Origin: CATQGW01 sp965242565
Lineage (GTDB): Bacteria > Chloroflexota > Dehalococcoidia > Bin125
DNA length: 64,000 bases
Direction: 5' to 3'
Assembly: GCA_965242565.1 (NCBI GenBank)
Contig: OZ251457.1
Location: 3,195,940-3,259,939 of the forward strand
Shown: positions 49,072 through 59,244 of the stretch, one piece after another
Layout: every line of letters begins with the position of its first letter
Position numbering within the stretch: the stretch's first letter is position 1
Position numbers and translations under genes: made by a program
The notes under the pieces: model-generated
Seen by the model: the letters and a program-made list of their open reading frames with translations, nothing else
Databases searched by the model: none
What the model was told of the DNA's origin: nothing

Positions 49072-49374
49072 CTAATCCACTTCGGCGACCGGCTCGCGCT
49101 CGTCTTCCCGCATTCGCGCGACGACCTGATCGTGGATCGACTGGAGATTCAGCCAGAACTGCGCGTCAATGCCCAACGCGCTGCCGATTGCATGCGCTGT
49201 GTCGGTTGTGAAATCCCGCCGCTCGGCGAGGATCGCGTCAAGCACCGCTGGCGGCTGTTGCGTGAGTTGGGCCAGGTCGTCCTGCGAGATTCCACGAGCT
49301 GCAACCTCCTGACGCAGGAACTTGCCGGGGTGTAGCGCGCTGTCGGGCCGGAAGTGCTTGGGCAGGTCAGCCAT
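49072..49374 (-). CDS. HigA-like antitoxin (XRE family), first copy
   Basis: A 100-residue protein with the HigA pattern: ALHPGKFLRQEVAARGISQD, a helix-turn-helix (QDDLAQLTQQPPAVLDAIL), and FWLNLQSIHDQ near the end. HigA proteins neutralise HigB mRNA-cleaving toxins and repress their own operon. Here the gene overlaps a small membrane protein gene, itself overlapping sucD, so it is apparently part of the sucCD transcript. No toxin gene is visible. Confidence 0.8.
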   Translation of the reverse strand: MADLPKHFRPDSALHPGKFLRQEVAARGISQDDLAQLTQQPPAVLDAILAERRDFTTDTAHAIGSALGIDAQFWLNLQSIHDQVVARMREDEREPVAEVD

Positions 49375-49627
49375 GGCGCCCTCGCCGGCGGGCGAGGAGC
49401 CAGAGGGTGATTGGCAGTGCCAGCAGCGTTGCGCCGAGGCCGACCGCGATCCCTACCCACTCATTCACCGTCACGCCCAGCACCAGCAGCAGCACAATGC
49501 CGATCAGCGGCGCGATCACTCCCGCCCGCGCCGCAATGCCTGGATTCTCGCGGATCGCGTCGCCGATCGAGTTCTCTTCCTGCGGATCCTCGGCGTCGGA
49601 CGAAGACATCGCGCTTGCCCCGTTCAC
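49367..49627 (-). CDS. small two-span membrane protein
   Basis: An 86-residue protein with a soluble acidic start and two hydrophobic segments (VIAPLIGIVLLLVLGVTV and WVGIAVGLGATLLALPITLW) followed by the basic end RRRGRHG. The GTG start overlaps the sucD stop (GTGA), and its 3' end overlaps the start of the HigA-like gene. It is not recognised as any known family. Its location between a TCA-cycle enzyme and an antitoxin-like regulator is odd. Confidence 0.6.
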   Translation of the reverse strand: MNGASAMSSSDAEDPQEENSIGDAIRENPGIAARAGVIAPLIGIVLLLVLGVTVNEWVGIAVGLGATLLALPITLWLLARRRGRHG

Positions 49628-50529
49628 TCGCTGAGGAACGCGGACTCAAGGCCGTTGGAGCGCAGCACCCGGGCCATCGTGACGCCGATGTCTGCGGGGC
49701 TGCGGCTGATCACCGCGCCCGCGTCCTCCAGCGCCGTCCGTTTCGCTTCGGCGGTGCCGTCCTTGCCCTCGATGATCGCGCCGGCGTGGCCCATTCGACG
49801 CCCCGGCGGAGCCGTTGCGCCCGCCACGAACGCCACCACGGGCTTGTTCATTCGGCGTTTGATGAAGGCCGCGGAGGCCTGCTCCGCGGTGCCGCCGATC
49901 TCGCCGATCAGCACCACGGCGTCGGTCTCGGGGTCGCTGTTGAACATGCGCAGCGCTTCGACCTGCTGGGTGCCGATGATCGGGTCGCCGCCGACGCCGA
50001 CGCAGGTTGATTGCCCGATTCCGGCCCGGGTCAGTTGGTCCACCGCTTCGTAGACCAGCGTGCCCGAGCGGGAGACGACTCCCACCCGCCCGGCCTCGAA
50101 GATGTCGGGCGGCATAATCCCGACGCGGCAGCGCGAGGCCGGGTGAATCACACCCGGGCAGTTGGGTCCGATCAGCCGCGTTTTCGAGTTCGCCAGCGCG
50201 GTCCGCACCCGCACCATGTCGTGGATCGGCACACCCTCGGTGATGCAGATCACCAGGGGCACATCCGCGTCCACCGCCTCCAGGATTGCGTCGGCCGCGC
50301 CGGGCGCGGGCACATAGATGATCGAGCAGTTGGCCTGAGTGCGGCGCACGGCGTCCTGCACCGTAGGGAAGACGGGGAAGCCCTCAAAGCTGTTGCCGCC
50401 GCGGAAGCCCGGATGCACTCCGGCGACCACATTGGTGCGGAAGGCCAGCGAGCGGCGGATTTGGTTCTGCCCCTCGGTGCCGAGCCCCTGGATCATCACT
50501 CGCGTGCGGCGGTTGAGAAGAATGCTCAT
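49624..50529 (-). CDS. sucD: succinyl-CoA ligase alpha subunit
   Basis: A 301-residue subunit that carries the phosphohistidine intermediate, in GHAGAIIEG near residue 247. The CoA-binding Rossmann part is RVMIQGLGTEGQNQ, VPAPGAADAILEA and the LIGPNCPGVI loop. Together with SucC it makes ATP or GTP from succinyl-CoA in the TCA cycle. It is 46 bp behind sucC. The normal set of residues is intact. Confidence 0.95.
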   Translation of the reverse strand: MSILLNRRTRVMIQGLGTEGQNQIRRSLAFRTNVVAGVHPGFRGGNSFEGFPVFPTVQDAVRRTQANCSIIYVPAPGAADAILEAVDADVPLVICITEGVPIHDMVRVRTALANSKTRLIGPNCPGVIHPASRCRVGIMPPDIFEAGRVGVVSRSGTLVYEAVDQLTRAGIGQSTCVGVGGDPIIGTQQVEALRMFNSDPETDAVVLIGEIGGTAEQASAAFIKRRMNKPVVAFVAGATAPPGRRMGHAGAIIEGKDGTAEAKRTALEDAGAVISRSPADIGVTMARVLRSNGLESAFLSE

Positions 50530-50575
50530 CTGCGCTCTCTCCGATGTTCCGACGGTGCGGCCGGCGGCCGCCCGG

Positions 50576-51835
<1,260 letters not shown>

Positions 51836-51922
51836 GGGCGTCCGTTCCCTGCCGCGCGCCGATTGCGGCGCATCTCGCTCGGCTAACCGAACATAGCCGC
51901 GCACCCGCCCAACCGCAATCAC

Positions 51923-52109
51923 CTACGCCTCTCCGTCATTCCCGCCTCTGAGCGGGAACCCATACGGTGGTTGTGAGCAGCGGCTGGGGCGAGGACAGGG
52001 GCAGTAGGGGCTCGGGGGTGATTCCCGCTCGGGGGCGGGAATGACGGGAACGGGGGGCGCGGGAATGACGGGAACGGGGGGCGCGGGAATGATGGGGAGA
52101 GGAGGCGGG
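51923..52109. repeat. repeat cluster upstream of sucC
   Basis: Two hairpins of the same family (TTCCCGCC/GGCGGGAA-like at 51939-51958, and the 22-bp unit at 52021-52042) and a tandem duplication of a 24-bp unit GCGCGGGAATGACGGGAACG plus GGGG between about 52035 and 52090. The cluster ends in GGCGGGTTA; TTA is the stop codon of the small gene at 52110. Confidence 0.75.
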
Positions 52110-52343
52110 TTAGCGCAGACGCTGGGCAAGCGCCTCGACCGGCAGCGGACGCTCGGCCCCGAAGGGCGGCGCGGGGAAGAGAACGCGCTGCAGCGCAGCC
52201 GGGATCGCGCTCCAGGCAATCGCCGGCAGCCCGCGGCGCGTCTGCGGAATGTCCCGCCGATGCCTCCAGTCGCGCTCCAACTCGGCCTCGCGGTGGGCCG
52301 CGGCGTATTGCGCCAGGGCGGGGTTGATCATCGGTGTATGCAT
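52110..52343 (-). CDS. hypothetical small protein
   Basis: A 77-residue protein from ATG 52341-52343, with AGGAAC eight bases upstream. It starts MHTPMINPALAQYAAAHREA, then ELERDWRHRRDIPQTRRGLP; the second half is proline-rich and has no clear helix. Rich in Arg and Ala, without membrane segment. Not recognised. It lies alone between sucC's upstream region and the divergent Ldh2-like gene. Confidence 0.45.
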   Translation of the reverse strand: MHTPMINPALAQYAAAHREAELERDWRHRRDIPQTRRGLPAIAWSAIPAALQRVLFPAPPFGAERPLPVEALAQRLR

Positions 52344-52527
52344 GGCGGTTCCTCTCTGGTGCTCGCTCTGATCGCCTGCGTATTCACCGTATGCAGGCCC
52401 ACCCTTACGTATGGCGCGGTGGGCGGGCCGCGCCGCACAAGCGGGTGCGAGCGTCGCGTAGTTCACGCAGCGTTAGCATCAGACTGCACAGAGACCATCC
52501 CGCCACGCAGATCCCAGGAGGCCGGCA

Positions 52528-53604
52528 ATGCTCAAACAGTTCAGGGTTTCCGACGATGTCGCCGTCCGCGTTCCCGGCGACGCGATGCGCGCGGCTGTCC
52601 ACGACATTTTCGCCCGGCTCGGCATGCCGGAGGGCGACGCGCAACGCTCGACCGACACGCTGCTCTACGCGGACCTGCGCGGGATCGACTCGCACGGCGT
52701 CTCGAACATGATGCGCTACTACGTGGCCGGCCTACAGAGCGGCGACATCAATCCGACGCCGCAGTGGACACTGGAGCGCGACGCTCCGGCGGCGGCGACG
52801 ATCGACTGCGATCGCGGGCTGGGGCTGACGGTCGGTCCGCAGGCGATGGAGTTGGCGATCGACAAGGCCAAGCAGACCGGCGTGGCCACCGTTGTGGCCA
52901 ACAACGGCGCGCACTTCGGCGCGGCCGCCTATCACGCGCAGCTGGCGCTTGAACACGACATGATCGGGCTGTCGATGACCGTCGGCGGGCTGCTGGTCGC
53001 GCCGACCCACGGCTCGAAGGCGATGGTCGGCCTGAACCCGCTCTCGATCGCCGCGCCGGCCGGCGCGGAAGCGCCGTTCATCTTCGACGCCTCGATGTCC
53101 AGCGTGGCGGGCAACAAAGTGCGGCTCGCGCAGCGGCTCGGTGAGGACTTGCTGCCCGGCTGGGTCGCCGACGCCGAGGGTACGCCGATCATGGAGGCGC
53201 GGCAGGCGCCCGACGAATTTCTGATGCTGCCGCTGGGCGGCACGCGCGAGATCGGCTCCCACAAGGGCTACAGTCTGGCGGCGTCAATCGACATCCTGGC
53301 CGGGATCATGGCCAACGCGGGCTCGGCGCTCCAGCGCTTCAACGGCGTTGGCCACCACTTCACCGTCTTCAACATCGCCGCCTTCACCGATGTGGACGAG
53401 TTCAAGGAGCACATGGACGCCTATCTCAAGGCGCTCCGCGAGACGCCGCCCGCGCCCGGCGAGGAGCGGGTGCTCTACGCCGGCCTTGAAGAGCACGAGG
53501 AAGAGATCGAGCGCCGCGAGGGCGGCATCCCCTACCACCCCGAGGTGATCGAGTGGTTCCAGGCGACGCTGGCGGAGCTCGGCCTACCGGATCACTTCGC
53601 CTGA
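52528..53604 (+). CDS. Ldh2-family malate/L-lactate-type dehydrogenase
   Basis: A 358-residue NAD(P)-dependent oxidoreductase of the Ldh2/MDH2 family, unrelated in fold to classical lactate dehydrogenase. It has the N-terminal DLRGIDSHGVSNMMRYYVAG with the active-site His, THGSKAMVGLNPLSIAAPA, and GSHKGYSLAASIDILAG at the C-terminal half. Members use malate, ureidoglycolate, sulfolactate or 2,3-diketogulonate; the substrate cannot be told from the sequence. Its last 13 bases overlap the end of the convergent gene at 53592. Confidence 0.88.
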   Translation: MLKQFRVSDDVAVRVPGDAMRAAVHDIFARLGMPEGDAQRSTDTLLYADLRGIDSHGVSNMMRYYVAGLQSGDINPTPQWTLERDAPAAATIDCDRGLGLTVGPQAMELAIDKAKQTGVATVVANNGAHFGAAAYHAQLALEHDMIGLSMTVGGLLVAPTHGSKAMVGLNPLSIAAPAGAEAPFIFDASMSSVAGNKVRLAQRLGEDLLPGWVADAEGTPIMEARQAPDEFLMLPLGGTREIGSHKGYSLAASIDILAGIMANAGSALQRFNGVGHHFTVFNIAAFTDVDEFKEHMDAYLKALRETPPAPGEERVLYAGLEEHEEEIERREGGIPYHPEVIEWFQATLAELGLPDHFA

Positions 53605-54500
53605 CGCTCCTGAGGCTCTTGACGATCCGGGCGCTCTTGGCTCTCCGGGCGCGGCGGCATCCCCAGGCGCTCCCGAAGCTCCTGACTTTCCCGCCGCCCC
53701 GCGGCCAGCAGCGCCGACTCCGGCCGCGGCTCGTCCACCCAGAGCCCGGCTGCGAGGCGCCGCTTCAGCTCGTCCTGCACCAGCCGGAACGACCACCAGA
53801 CCAGCAGCAGCCGCAGCGGAATGCCGATTCCGCGCGAGATCAGCGGGTAGTAGGAGGGCGAGACCTGGTCCAGCAGCCACAGCCGGATCACGCCCATCAC
53901 CAGGTTCTCCGCCACGAAAATCGCGGTGACGATGAACAGCACGCGGTGATGCGGTGGTAAGCCGCGCCGCACCCGCGGAAAGACCTCGCGGATCGCCATC
54001 CCCAGCAGCGGCTTTCGCATCAGCAGACTGATCGTGAAGATCGCCGCGATCACGAAATCGCTGATCGGCCCGTCGGCCGCCAGAAACGCCCGGTCGCTGT
54101 CGAAGATCAGCCCGACGATGGTGCCGCCGGCGGAGATCAGCAGTCCGAGCACTGCCAGCCAGAAGATCGCCCCGCGCCCCGGCTGCATGCGCCGCTGCAC
54201 GAAGAAGACGATCGCCGCCGTGCTGAACGCCGCGCCGATCGCCGGCCGTGTGCCGAACAGTTCGAGCGCGATCACCCAGACGACGGCGGGCAGGATGCTG
54301 ACGCCGACCCAGCGGTCGTATTCCGGGATGCGGCTGTGCCAGCGTTCGAGGCGCTCGTTGAAGCGCTCCATCCGCTCGATGCGCTCCTGCATCTTGAGGA
54401 GGCGCTCGCGCTCGCGGCGCAGCCGTTCCCGCTCGCGCTCCAGCTCGGCTCGGTCGGGCGGGGCGCGATCGGGCGGAGGGGGGTCGTCGGGAGAGGCCAT
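53592..54500 (-). CDS. VC0807-like membrane protein with coiled-coil N-terminus
   Basis: A 302-residue membrane protein. Residues about 15-58 form a strongly charged coiled coil (ELERERERLRRERERLLKMQ). Then come six or so hydrophobic segments with the pattern of the VC0807/DUF3159 family: IGAAFSTAAIVFFVQRR, GTIVGLIFDSD and ISLLMRKPLLGMAIRE. The C-terminus is hydrophilic and repetitive (ESQERPDRQEPQERQ). The family has no assigned function. Its stop region overlaps the end of the Ldh2-like gene tail to tail. Confidence 0.65.
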   Translation of the reverse strand: MASPDDPPPPDRAPPDRAELERERERLRRERERLLKMQERIERMERFNERLERWHSRIPEYDRWVGVSILPAVVWVIALELFGTRPAIGAAFSTAAIVFFVQRRMQPGRGAIFWLAVLGLLISAGGTIVGLIFDSDRAFLAADGPISDFVIAAIFTISLLMRKPLLGMAIREVFPRVRRGLPPHHRVLFIVTAIFVAENLVMGVIRLWLLDQVSPSYYPLISRGIGIPLRLLLVWWSFRLVQDELKRRLAAGLWVDEPRPESALLAAGRRESQELRERLGMPPRPESQERPDRQEPQERQAK

Positions 54501-54592
54501 TGGGCTAGGTTACTTGGGCGGCGGCGGCCGCCCAATCCGCATCATCCCCCGGCTCAGGGGAGCGGGGCGGATCTGGCGGTAAACTCTCCCCA

Positions 54593-55642
54593 ATGTCGGA
54601 GCAGAGCACGGACCAGCCAACGAGGGCTCCGGCGCCCCAGCCTGCGCAGCACGCGGCAGACGGCGATCCCGCCGCGGCTGCGGCGGACGGCTCCGCGCCG
54701 GATGTCTGGGTCGCCCCGACGGTGCGCGCCGATTTGCTCTCGTGGCTGCTGGCGGCGCTGTGGGGCGGCAATCCGGCGGCGATCAAGCTGAGTCTGGAAT
54801 ACGCGCACCCGCTGCGCCTGGCGCTGCTGCGGCTACTGATCGCCGTCGCCACGATGACCGTCGCCGCGTTTTTGTTCAAGGTGCGCCTGCTGCCCGCGCA
54901 CCGCCGCGAGGCTCTGTTCCTGATCGCGGTCGGGCTGCTGATGGCCGCGCACACCGCCTCCGGCTACTACGGGCATCACCACACCAGCGTCGGCCACGCC
55001 TCCGCGCTGTTCGGCGCGAACCCGATCTTCGCCATGCTGCTCGCCCATTTCTTCATTCCCGGCGACCGCTTGCACCCGCGCGGCGTGCTCGGCATGGGGA
55101 TCGTTTACGCCGGCGTGCTCGTGCTGTTCTCACAGCATTTCGCGGGCGAGGGCGAGACGCTCACCGGCGACCTGCTGATGGCCGTGTCATCGTTCACGCT
55201 GGCCGCGCGGCAGATCGCCGTGGCGCGTCTGGTGCAGCGCACCGAGCCGGTGCGGATCGTCTTCTGGGAAACGCTGGTGGCGATTCCGTTCTTCGTCGCC
55301 GGGGTGCTGCTGGTCGAGAACGACACTTGGAGCTGGCACTGGGAGTTGCTGATCGCGCTCGCCTACCCCGGCTTCGTGCTCTTCGGGCTGGGCATCATCC
55401 TCAACACGCTGTTGCTGCGCCGCTACATCCCGTCGCGGATTCTGGCGACGCAGATGGTGATCCCGGTGTTCGGCGTGATTTGCGGTTGGGCGTTTTTCAA
55501 TGAGCCGATCGGTTGGGAGCTCGCGGTGACGGTCGTGCTGGTCGCGATCGGCGTGGCCGTCTCGCCGCGCTGGCCGCTGCCGATGCGGAGTTCGACGGCA
55601 GCGAAGGAAGCGGCGGAGAGCGACGCAGCGACAGAGGATTGA
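54593..55642 (+). CDS. EamA-family (DMT) transporter
   Basis: A 349-residue permease of the drug/metabolite transporter superfamily. After a hydrophilic start of about 45 residues there are ten hydrophobic segments arranged as two EamA repeats. The first repeat shows LWGGNPAAIKLSLEYAHPLR, YGHHHTSVGHASALFGANPI and FAMLLAHFFIPGDRL; the second has a similar ending RILATQMVIPVFGVICGWAF. It is likely an exporter of small metabolites or amino acids; the substrate is unknown. Confidence 0.85.
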   Translation: MSEQSTDQPTRAPAPQPAQHAADGDPAAAAADGSAPDVWVAPTVRADLLSWLLAALWGGNPAAIKLSLEYAHPLRLALLRLLIAVATMTVAAFLFKVRLLPAHRREALFLIAVGLLMAAHTASGYYGHHHTSVGHASALFGANPIFAMLLAHFFIPGDRLHPRGVLGMGIVYAGVLVLFSQHFAGEGETLTGDLLMAVSSFTLAARQIAVARLVQRTEPVRIVFWETLVAIPFFVAGVLLVENDTWSWHWELLIALAYPGFVLFGLGIILNTLLLRRYIPSRILATQMVIPVFGVICGWAFFNEPIGWELAVTVVLVAIGVAVSPRWPLPMRSSTAAKEAAESDAATED

Positions 55643-55738
55643 ATCGGCTCCCTCGCAGGAGGGCTGTTCGCGCGAGCGGCCTGCCGCTGGTTGAACAGGG
55701 GGATTGGGGGGGTGGCCGCCCCGACGGCCATGCAGGTC

Positions 55739-56080
55739 CTAGTGCTTCCAGAGGGGGCTGGCCACGTTCAGATCGACCTGCGCGGCACTCTCGCAGACTG
55801 CGCGGATCGTTACCGTCTGCGTGATCTCCGCCTCCGGCGACGAGCGCACGTGCTGTTCGGGGTACCAGTTGACCTCCGCGATGCCCCACTCGTCCGATTC
55901 CACCGTGCGCTCCGTCCCGCCGCTGCTGGCCAGCGTGCCCGGACCCTCCACAATCGTGAACGCCACCCGCGCGCCCGCCAGCGAACCCTCGCGGCTGCTG
56001 ATTGAGGCCGAGATCATCCGGTAGCCCACTTCGCCGCGGTCCGCCATCCGCACGCTCACCTCAATCGTGTCCTCGGGCAT
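55739..56080 (-). CDS. bacterial Ig-like domain protein
   Basis: A 113-residue protein composed of a single beta-rich domain. The sequence GARVAFTIVEGPGTL, then SDEWGIAEVNWYP and VTIRAVC is the pattern of Big-1/invasin-like Ig domains, where loops of adhesin stalks have T-D-x-x-G-x-A. There is no signal peptide from the chosen ATG, and only one domain is present, so it may be cytosolic or the reading is incomplete. Function unknown. Confidence 0.55.
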   Translation of the reverse strand: MPEDTIEVSVRMADRGEVGYRMISASISSREGSLAGARVAFTIVEGPGTLASSGGTERTVESDEWGIAEVNWYPEQHVRSSPEAEITQTVTIRAVCESAAQVDLNVASPLWKH

Positions 56081-56193
56081 CGTGGGCGCTCCCTTCCTCT
56101 GCTGCGCGACTCAGAGGGTATCAGCGCGTCGGCTCAACGCCGATGCCGCTATCCTCTACTCAGCGCGATGGCCAGCACCACCGGAGGCTTCCC

Positions 56194-57438
56194 ATGGTCC
56201 GTCTCGACGATCTGCACCCCGACATGGCCAAGAATCTGCTCGGCCTTGAACTGCCCGCCATCGAGCCCGCGCCCTGGATTACACCGCCGCCGCTGGCCGA
56301 GGCGACCGTCGCGATCGTGACCACTGCCGGACTCGCCCGGCGCGACGACCGCCCCTTCAGCCCCGGCGCGATCGAGTACCGCCTGATCCCCGGCGACACC
56401 GACCCCGCCGACCTGCAGATGTCGCACTTCAGCGTCAACTTCGACCGCTCGGCCTTCCAGCAGGACTACAACGTCGCCTTCCCCATCGACCGCCTGCGCG
56501 AACTCGTCGACGCCGGCGAGGTCGGCGCGGTCGCGCCTCACCACTACTCCTTCATGGGCGCCCAGCCCGCGCCCGAGCGGCTCGAACAGACCGGCGAGGA
56601 GGTCGGCCGCCTGCTGCGCGAAGCCGGTGTCGACGCCGCCTTCCTCACACCCGTTTGACCGTTCTGCACGCGCGCCGTCGGCGCGCTCTCCCACTACATC
56701 GAGCGGGCCGGCGTCGCGACCACCGGCATCGCCCTGATCCGCGAGCATGTCGCGGGTATGAACGTGCCGCGCTCGCTCTGGGTGCCCTTCCCGCTGGGGC
56801 GACCGATGGGGCCGGCGGACGACGCCGAATTCCAGCGCGATGTGCTGCGCTCCAGCCTCACCCTGCTCAACTCTGCGACCGAACCGACCGTCGCCGACTA
56901 CCCCAACGACGCTCCGATGGGCGATCCGGCGGGCGAGTGGGCCTGCGCCGTCGCGCTGCCCCAGCCCGAACCGACCGACGACGCGGACGCGCTCGTGCAG
57001 GGCCTGCTCGACGAGGTGCGCGCGCTCGCGCCGTGGTACGACGAAGGCCGCCGCGCGCGGGGCCGCAGCAGCGTCGGCGCCAGCGGCGTGGGCGCGGATC
57101 AGATCGAGCTCGTCGCCGGCCAGCTGGCGCGCTTCGCGGGCGGCGCGGAGCCCGAGCTCGACAGCGACGCGGCCTGGTCCCACCCCGCCCCGATCCGCTA
57201 CAAGTTCATGGCCGACGACCTGCGCGCCTTCTACCACGAAGCCGCAGCGTCCCAGCCCGGCGCGCGGCCCGGCTCCGACGTCGACCTCAACACCTGGGTG
57301 TTCGGCCAAACGCAGCTGGGCGAAGTGATCCGGCTCGCCGCCGATCGCTTCGAGAACAGCGGCGATCGCCGCCTCGCCACCCTCGTGATCGGCCTGATCC
57401 CCGCCGGCTACCGCAGCCGCAAACTCCGCACCTGGTAG
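56194..57438 (+). CDS. selenoprotein B-type (glycine/betaine/proline reductase family), Sec at TGA 56656-56658
   Basis: A 414-residue protein read through an in-frame TGA at codon 155. The first part (PDMAKNLLGLELPAIEPAPW, RPFSPGAIEYRLIPGDTDPA, MSHFSVNFDRSAFQQDYNVA) and the part after the TGA (TRAVGALSHYIERAGVATTG, NVPRSLWVPFPLGRPMGPA) belong to one family, the GrdB/PrdB-like selenoprotein B group. The TGA gives V-Sec-P-F-C, the UxxC redox motif. A 7-bp perfect stem GCGCGCC/GGCGCGC with loop GTC starts 12 bases after the TGA and fits a bacterial SECIS. GGAGG precedes ATG 56194. A conventional reading would give two truncated genes, which I reject. Confidence 0.85.
56670..56686 (+). promoter_or_regulatory. 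candidate bacterial SECIS hairpin
   Basis: GCGCGCC (56670-56676) pairs with GGCGCGC (56680-56686) around loop GTC. The loop begins 19 bases after the TGA, within the distance used by SelB. The loop is small compared with characterised bacterial SECIS elements, but it contains the G and U commonly contacted by SelB. Confidence 0.6.
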
Positions 57439-57515
57439 AACAGCCCACCCACCTCCGCCATTCCCGCCGCCCTCTCCCGTCATTTCCGCGCACGCTGGAA
57501 TCCAAACCCAACCGC
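57439..57515. repeat. degenerate repeat remnant
   Basis: This short gap contains CATTCCCGCC, and TTTCCGCGCACGCTGGAATCC at 57483-57503, a worn copy of the palindrome at 6957-6974. It sits between the ends of two convergent genes. Confidence 0.6.
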
Positions 57516-59129
57516 CTACGGGCGCAGCGGGTCTCCGGCGTCCCAGCCCAGCGTGAACCTCGCGCCGGCTCCCGCCAGGTCCCCGCCCAGGGCCTCGCCC
57601 TCCGGCCGAATTCCCTCATCCAGCCACAGGTTGAACGCCGCGACCGCGGCCGCGATCTCCAGCGCATTGAACGTGCAATGCCCGGCGCGCCGGTATGCGC
57701 GCACTACCAAATTGTCAGCGTCGCCCGCCTCCGCCGCCAGCCGCTGGTAATCGCGATCCAGCTGAATCGGTGTGAACAGATCACCCGTCGTCTTCATACA
57801 CAGCAGCGGAACCTCCAGCCGGCCGCTTGGCGCGCCTACGCCCGGATCCGCCCGCCGCGCCGCATCCGCCGCGGTCCGCACCACCTCCGCGTTGAGTCGC
57901 CTCACATCCAGATCCGCGCCCGGCGCGTCGTAGACGAAGCGCGTCGTGTCCATCGGGATCGCATCGCCGCCGGCGATCCGCTCGCCCGGCGCAAACGGCG
58001 CAGCTCCAATCAGGTCCGGCCAGGTCAGCGCGCCCACCGCAAACGACGTGTTCCACTGCTGCGCTAACCCCTCGCGGAAGCCCCAGCGCGGACCGCCCGT
58101 CAGATGCTCAATCACCGCCGCAAACCGCTCGCCGTCCTCGCTCAGCTGCAAGTTCCCGTCATCGTCCGCGACGCCCAGCGGCTGCGCCCACTCGATCAGA
58201 CCGCCCGCGTCCAGCCGGCGCGGCGGCTCGCCCAGAAACCACATCGCCAGCGTGTGCCAGGCCGCCAGATAATCCACCACCCAGATATTGCCCAGCGCGC
58301 CGCACAGCGCGATCGCTCCGTCGATCTCCTCGGGAAACTCCTGCGCCATCAGTTGTGCTGTCGCGCCGCCCATTGAGCCGCCCATGCACACCGTTTGCCG
58401 CGGCGCGCCCAACAGCTCCGCGAAGCGATCCTTCACCAACAGCAGATCGTCCACCCCCACGCCCGGCACATAACCCGTCGCGCGGTAGGTGCTACAGGCC
58501 CAGGCCGTCCCTGTTGCCAGAAACGCCGCGCGCTCCGGCATACTGAAGGCCAACTCCGGACTCGGTCCGTCGCCCGCTTCGTTCAAGCCCGTAAAGCCGT
58601 GCCCCCAGAGCGTCAGCACACCGTTCCAGTTGTCCGGAACCTCGATCCGATAGCCCGCGCCCTCAATCACCCCCCAGTGCGCGGTTGCGCCGGGCAGCGC
58701 GGCGAATTCGGGATCCTCAAGCGCGTAGTCCGCGGGCGGCAAGTGGGGGACGAGTCGGCGTCGCCCCGGCGGTTCGGGCGTCGCCGTCGTCTGCGTAGCG
58801 ACGCTCTGCTGCTGCCCTGCCTGCTGCGGCTCAGGCTCGGGCTGCGTTACCTGCTGCTGCTGCGATTCGGCCTGTGCGGGCGGCGTTTGCGCCTCTTGGG
58901 CCTGCGTCTCCTGGACCTGCGTTTCTTGCGCCTCATGCCTCGGCGAGGCGGGCGCGGGCTGCGCCTGCGCCTGTCGTTCGGCTGTCGGCTGCGGATCGTC
59001 CTCGCCGCCGCAGCCCACCAGCAGCGCCGCCGCCGCGCCCGCCGCCAGCCGCGCGGATCGGCGCAGCAGCGCCCGGCGGGTCAGCTGATCGGTCAGCCTG
59101 TCGCTCGGAGTGTCGTCGGAACCGCGCAC
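57516..59129 (-). CDS. Tat/lipoprotein-type secreted alpha/beta hydrolase with Gln-rich linker
   Basis: A 537-residue exported enzyme. The N-terminus has TRRALLRRSARLAAGAAAAL followed by LVGCGG: an RR-containing signal with lipobox LVGC, so it is probably anchored to the cell surface through Cys40. Residues about 45-115 are a Q/E/A/P-rich linker with repeats such as QETQVQETQAQEAQ. The catalytic domain shows LTLWGHGFTGLN (oxyanion area), the nucleophile elbow CMGGSMGGATAQL, Asp in MKTTGDLFTP and His in RRAGHCTFN. It looks like a secreted esterase or depolymerase. Substrate unknown. Confidence 0.8.
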   Translation of the reverse strand: MRGSDDTPSDRLTDQLTRRALLRRSARLAAGAAAALLVGCGGEDDPQPTAERQAQAQPAPASPRHEAQETQVQETQAQEAQTPPAQAESQQQQVTQPEPEPQQAGQQQSVATQTTATPEPPGRRRLVPHLPPADYALEDPEFAALPGATAHWGVIEGAGYRIEVPDNWNGVLTLWGHGFTGLNEAGDGPSPELAFSMPERAAFLATGTAWACSTYRATGYVPGVGVDDLLLVKDRFAELLGAPRQTVCMGGSMGGATAQLMAQEFPEEIDGAIALCGALGNIWVVDYLAAWHTLAMWFLGEPPRRLDAGGLIEWAQPLGVADDDGNLQLSEDGERFAAVIEHLTGGPRWGFREGLAQQWNTSFAVGALTWPDLIGAAPFAPGERIAGGDAIPMDTTRFVYDAPGADLDVRRLNAEVVRTAADAARRADPGVGAPSGRLEVPLLCMKTTGDLFTPIQLDRDYQRLAAEAGDADNLVVRAYRRAGHCTFNALEIAAAVAAFNLWLDEGIRPEGEALGGDLAGAGARFTLGWDAGDPLRP

Positions 59130-59244
59130 CTCGCCAGCCTAACTGCCCGATCTAGCCGCCCGACCAGGCGCATAGCCCCAACTGCCTATAGACTGCCAAT
59201 CGCGCCGCGCCGAGCGGCGCCCAACGCACGAAAGAGGGCAGCGC

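Noticed and set aside
56656..56658. TGA read as a nonsense mutation making a pseudogene
   Set aside because: The frame and family similarity continue across it, the codon falls in a UxxC motif, and a hairpin suitable for Sec insertion follows directly.
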